NCBI GenBank assembly: GCA_038849025.1 | Contig: JAWCNE010000036.1 | Coordinates: 1 to 14,965, forward strand | Source of the DNA: WUQU01 sp038849025 | Lineage (GTDB): Archaea > Thermoproteota > Bathyarchaeia > Bathyarchaeales > Bathycorpusculaceae | Direction of reading: 5' to 3' | Length of the DNA stretch: 14,965 nucleotides | In this document: piece after piece, positions 14,181-14,965 of the stretch | Layout: every line of letters begins with the position of its first letter | How positions within the stretch are numbered: position 1 is the stretch's first letter | Made by a program: the position numbers and the translations under genes | Notes under the pieces: model-generated | What the model saw: only the letters and a program-made list of their open reading frames with translations | Database searches by the model: none | Told to the model about the DNA's origin: nothing

Positions 14181-14651
14181 TCACTCCACACTTGTTAACC
14201 CAAACATGTGGGAAAACACTAAGCCGAAAAGTAGAGAACAGAGCAGGTACCACCAGTATAAAGACGCCACTTCTCCGATAAGAGGGACTTGAATCTTTGG
14301 CCCAACTCCGGGGAAAAATGCAATGTCGACATTCCAGTACATTCTGCCTAAAAACTGCCATACAAGGAGGAGAGGTATGAAAAATATGAATGTAACTTTC
14401 AGTGATTGCCATGTCATTTTGGAATTGAGCTGGAGGATATACTGTTGTTTTTTCATTAGTTTCTCGATTTGTTTTTTATCTCCACTTTTTTGGGCCTTGC
14501 GCAGCTGTGCATTCCACTCCATGATCTCTTTCCTCCAAGCTTTAGACTTTTCAGGATCTGTTAGAAGGCGGTTTGCAAGAGAGGTAAGAAAAGTTATTGT
14601 GGCAGCGAGAAGCATTATAGAGATTGTTAACCATGTATTTTCAAAGGGCAT
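14181..14651 (-). CDS. DUF106 / EMC3-TMCO1-like membrane insertase (Oxa1 superfamily)
   Basis: Archaeal relative of EMC3, TMCO1 and GET1, the Oxa1-superfamily proteins that help insert membrane proteins beside the translocon. The 156 residues have one N-terminal membrane helix (about 8-28), a cytoplasmic coiled-coil hairpin rich in Lys, Glu and Gln (about 32-78), and two further membrane helices (about 85-102 and 131-153). This is the usual three-helix plan and length. GGAGG lies about 11 nt before the ATG. It is encoded just after secY and before rpl34e, the conserved archaeal order, which supports work with SecY at the ribosome exit site. In many archaea an adenylate kinase gene lies between secY and this gene; here it is absent. 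Confidence 0.93.
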   Translation of the reverse strand: MPFENTWLTISIMLLAATITFLTSLANRLLTDPEKSKAWRKEIMEWNAQLRKAQKSGDKKQIEKLMKKQQYILQLNSKMTWQSLKVTFIFFIPLLLVWQFLGRMYWNVDIAFFPGVGPKIQVPLIGEVASLYWWYLLCSLLFGLVFSHMFGLTSVE

Positions 14652-14653
14652 CT

Positions 14654-14719
14654 TTACACAACCTCCTTTAGACTTTTACCGTTAACATTAATAACTATTT
14701 CACATGTGCCGCTCATCAT
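14654..14719 (-). CDS. Possible 21-residue small protein or leader peptide
   Basis: A short frame starts at a double ATG (14714-14719) and stops 2 bp before the DUF106 ATG. It fills most of the 97-bp gap after secY. The product contains CEIVINVNGKSLKEVV, which looks like ordinary protein rather than random AT-rich sequence. A weak purine stretch GGAAAAG precedes the start. The DUF106 ribosome binding site lies inside its last codons, so translation of the two would be coupled. It may be a real small protein, a coupling peptide, or chance. Confidence 0.35.
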   Translation of the reverse strand: MMSGTCEIVINVNGKSLKEVV

Positions 14720-14748
14720 CTTTTCCAGTTTTAGCTTTATATTAATGT

Positions 14749-14965
14749 TTAGCCTCCAAACAGTTTCCTGAAGGCTGGGTAAATTTCAGCTGCTCTTTCT
14801 CGCACCAATATTTCATAATACTGATAGATTATTCCAACGGAAAGCAGTATTCCTATCCCAGAACCGAAAACTCCAAAAAAGTCTGACAAGCCGGCAATTA
14901 AACCTACAATAATTCCGCCGAGAATTGTGACCGCGGGAATATAGCGTTTAAGAATCTGCTCCACA
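14749..14965 (-). CDS. secY: Preprotein translocase subunit SecY, C-terminal end (5' part outside window)
   Basis: The central channel subunit of the SecYEG/Sec61 translocon. Only the last 71 residues are present. They begin at VEQILKRYIPAVTILGG, the conserved segment before the last membrane helices. Two hydrophobic stretches follow (TM9 and TM10, about PAVTILGGIIVGLIAGLSDF and GSGIGILLSVGIIYQYYEIL). The cytoplasmic tail ERAAEIYPAFRKLFGG matches archaeal SecY ends. The frame runs out of the window, so the apparent GTG at the edge is an internal Val. It heads the SecY / DUF106 / L34e / Cmk cluster. Confidence 0.96.
   Translation of the reverse strand, partial: VEQILKRYIPAVTILGGIIVGLIAGLSDFFGVFGSGIGILLSVGIIYQYYEILVRERAAEIYPAFRKLFGG

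Noticed and set aside
14176..14412. Extended N-terminus of L34e up to 14412
   Set aside because: It overlaps the DUF106 gene, has no similarity to L34e, and the GGAGTGA site before 14175 fixes the true start.
1..14965. CRISPR arrays, insertion sequences or toxin-antitoxin pairs
   Set aside because: Searched by eye on both strands: no regularly spaced repeats, transposase motifs or paired small genes of these kinds were found. The integrase is the only mobility gene.

Overview
This window reads as archaeal chromosome. The right end is a secY / EMC3-like DUF106 / rpl34e / cytidylate kinase cluster. There is also an archaeal-type ATP-dependent DNA ligase with an intact KxDG adenylation motif, zinc-ribbon archaeal enzymes, TATA-box promoters with short leaders or none, and moderate GC. 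My recollection of related proteins points to the Thermoproteota, probably Bathyarchaeia-like, but that is an impression, not a result. Apart from the integrase at the left edge, every supported gene lies on the minus strand, so the text below runs right to left in transcription order.

Right end (about 13296-14965): the C-terminus of SecY, a possible 21-residue ORF, a DUF106/EMC3-like membrane insertase, ribosomal protein L34e and a CMP-kinase-type P-loop kinase. They are tightly spaced and have clear Shine-Dalgarno sites. No adenylate kinase gene lies between secY and DUF106, and the cluster stops after the kinase. Next (11254-13207) is a three-gene cassette: a small four-helix membrane protein, a processive BcsA/hyaluronan-synthase-like GT2 enzyme and a 90-residue membrane-anchored protein. 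This looks like a surface polysaccharide synthase. A separate GT2 enzyme without a DxD motif follows at 10363-11178.

The most interesting region is 7071-10310. A threonine-synthase-like protein has Arg where the PLP-binding Lys of the SFKDR motif should be, and it carries a C-terminal PadR-like winged helix. Thirteen bases past its stop is a perfect 22-bp palindrome that covers the expected core promoter of the next gene, an ECF transporter S component. A HypE/PurM-like ATP-binding enzyme follows 29 bp later. I infer that a former PLP enzyme has become a ligand-sensing transcription factor controlling vitamin or cofactor uptake, comparable in logic to bacterial MocR/PdxR but built from unrelated parts.

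The left half holds a GT2 enzyme with C-terminal membrane helices, a small TPR-type protein, a secreted and C-terminally anchored protein of unknown function, and a gene-poor stretch (3609-4195) with a decayed DUF4242-like gene. After that come DNA ligase and an E1-like (ThiF/MoeB/UbaA) adenylyltransferase in one operon. Then comes tRNA-Cys(GCA), with its own TATA box and U-run. Beyond the tRNA 3' end, on the plus strand, is the 3' part of a tyrosine recombinase gene. This is the usual geometry of an element integrated at a tRNA gene, with the element body outside the window to the left.
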